46,152 bases of DNA from Saccharopolyspora oryzae (lineage in GTDB: Bacteria; Actinomycetota; Actinomycetes; Mycobacteriales; Pseudonocardiaceae): positions 1-46,152 of the forward strand of contig NZ_JAQGLA010000062.1 of NCBI RefSeq assembly GCF_027853915.1, given 5' to 3'. Every line of letters begins with the position of its first letter. The stretch's first letter is position 1. The notes under the pieces were generated by a model. It saw only the letters and a list, made by a program, of their open reading frames with translations. It was not told the DNA's origin and did not search any database. Of the stretch, positions 45,294 to 46,152 are shown piece by piece. The position numbers and the translations under genes are program-made.

Positions 45294-45734
45294 TCAGGTG
45301 AGGTGGGGTTCGAGGGCCGTGGCGAGGTTGTCGCGGCGGGGGACTCCGCTGATGCGGAAGAGCTCGCGGCCCGCGGCGTCCAGGACGAGGGTGGTCGGGG
45401 TGGTGTGGACGCGCAGGGGCGTGGACCACTCCGGGTGGTCGGTCAGGTCGACCTCCACGTGGCGGACGCCCTCGGTGCGCTGGGCGAAGTCGGCCAGCAG
45501 GACGCGGGTGTGGCGGCACGGGGCGCAGAAGGTCGTCGACAGCTGCAGCAGCGTCACCTTCGCGTCGTCGTCCGGGGCGTCGGCCAGCCGCTGCTGCAAC
45601 GCCTCGGGAAGGAGGTCGGTCACGTTCTCCTCACCGGTCTTCTCGCGGACCTTGCCCTGCCGGGACTGCCACACCGCGCCGATCAGCAGCGCCGCGACCA
45701 CGGCGATCAGCAGTGCCCAGATGCCCGGGCTCAC
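45294..45734 (-). CDS. Membrane-anchored thioredoxin-like protein
   Basis: A 146-residue protein. One N-terminal transmembrane segment (IWALLIAVVAALLIGAVW) anchors a thioredoxin fold outside the membrane; the active site is CAPC (LLQLSTTFCAPCRHTRVLLADF). VHTTPTTLVLDAAGREL holds the cis-proline. It probably reduces or exchanges extracytoplasmic disulfides. Corresponds in position to Rv0816c. The GTG start overlaps the LmeA-like stop by 4 bp (GTGA). Confidence 0.9.
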   Translation of the reverse strand: MSPGIWALLIAVVAALLIGAVWQSRQGKVREKTGEENVTDLLPEALQQRLADAPDDDAKVTLLQLSTTFCAPCRHTRVLLADFAQRTEGVRHVEVDLTDHPEWSTPLRVHTTPTTLVLDAAGRELFRISGVPRRDNLATALEPHLT

Positions 45735-46152
45735 CCGGTGGTCACCCCGTTGCTGCTGATCGTGACGTTGTCGGCGATGCCCTCGACGACCAGCGCGCCC
45801 CGCTCGGCGCGGACCGCGGTGGGCTTGACCTCGAACGGCAGCATGCCCGGGTCGAGCGTGGTGCTGAACTGCTTGAGCACCGACTTCTCGATGATCGACG
45901 GCAGCTCGATGGTGCCGAAGTTGCTGTTGCTCAGGTCGAGCTTGCGCGGCTCGATCTGCATCTTGCCGTTGACCAGCGACAGCACCGCGATGACCCGCAC
46001 CTTGTTGTCGGACCCGGCGATGTTCACGGTGCCGTCGAGCTGCACGACCGCCTTGGTGTGGTCGTCGCCCGCGGCGAGCTGCTCGTCGGCGGCGCTGATG
46101 TTGCCGTCGTCGTCGGCCAGCGCGTCCTTGGCGGCCGGGTTGATGGTGAGGT
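45731..46152 (-). CDS. LmeA-like DUF2993 protein (partial)
   Basis: The C-terminal 140 codons lie in the window; the N-terminus is beyond the edge. KVRVIAVLSLVNGKMQIEPRKLDL and LDPGMLPFEVKPTAVRAERGALVVEGIADNV match the DUF2993 (LmeA) family. Mycobacterial LmeA is a periplasmic protein that promotes lipomannan elongation; a similar role here is inferred from family and the Rv0817c synteny. Overlaps the thioredoxin-like gene start. Confidence 0.85.
   Translation of the reverse strand, partial: LTINPAAKDALADDDGNISAADEQLAAGDDHTKAVVQLDGTVNIAGSDNKVRVIAVLSLVNGKMQIEPRKLDLSNSNFGTIELPSIIEKSVLKQFSTTLDPGMLPFEVKPTAVRAERGALVVEGIADNVTISSNGVTTG

Overview
The window is high-GC actinobacterial chromosome. Start codons (many GTG, some TTG), gene content and order fit a Pseudonocardiaceae member, most likely Saccharopolyspora or a close relative; that placement is inferred from gene style, not from a marker gene. 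The backbone is the purine locus: purB, purC, purS-purQ-purL, SCP-like gene, purF, purM. From the SCP-like gene to the right edge the order follows, from memory, the Mycobacterium tuberculosis Rv0807-Rv0817c block (SCP-like, purF, purM, DUF3073, YgfZ, class IV aminotransferase, nitrobindin-like, DUF1416, thiosulfate sulfurtransferase, thioredoxin-like, LmeA-like), with extra genes inserted between the conserved ones.

Layout. 1-300: end of an IS110-family transposase and two palindromes. 0.4-4.2 kb: TetR regulator convergent with a two-gene ABC exporter that has one degenerate ATP site. 4.3-6 kb: a small Cys/His protein and a decayed SigE-type sigma factor fused to the remnant of a second gene, which is split by an 80-bp palindromic element. 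6.1-9.2 kb: purB, a TenA-like gene on the other strand, purC. 9.5-13 kb: accessory genes (DUF2334, Asp/His repeat protein, UlaG-like hydrolase, NAD-epimerase, secreted protein). 13.2-16.5 kb: purSQL with 4-bp overlaps. 16.6-22.6 kb: two Tat-type phosphatases, two tandem pentapeptide-repeat paralogs, GH25 muramidase. 23-31 kb: PAS-GGDEF-EAL protein, GH15, SseB/T7SS-associated protein, PRC-barrel protein, subtilisin, LuxR-type regulator. 31-34.5 kb: SCP-like, purF, purM. 35-46 kb: DUF3073, unknown conserved protein, methyltransferases, an RsiG-like c-di-GMP-binding anti-sigma, YgfZ, Fur, PabC-like, DinB, nitrobindin-like, and a sulfur/redox group (DUF1416, rhodanese, DUF4395, thioredoxin, LmeA).

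The most unusual signal is not in the genes. Three families of palindromic elements are scattered between them. Family C (seven copies) is an ~80-bp double palindrome with GTTT...AAAC-like ends and a long inner hairpin starting GTGAG; one copy sits inside an old coding sequence, and removing exactly 80 bp restores the frame, so it behaves like a tiny mobile element. Family A (six copies) is an AT-rich 18-bp perfect palindrome clustered at about 40-bp spacing. Family B (four copies) is built from two diverged, inverted family-A cores, and two of its copies carry a pair of DnaA-box-like 9-mers 20 bp apart. A further long inverted repeat lies at 36331-36446. I do not recognise any of these as a named family. 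Two c-di-GMP proteins (the GGDEF-EAL enzyme and the RsiG-like anti-sigma) point to a differentiation-type signalling system in this organism.
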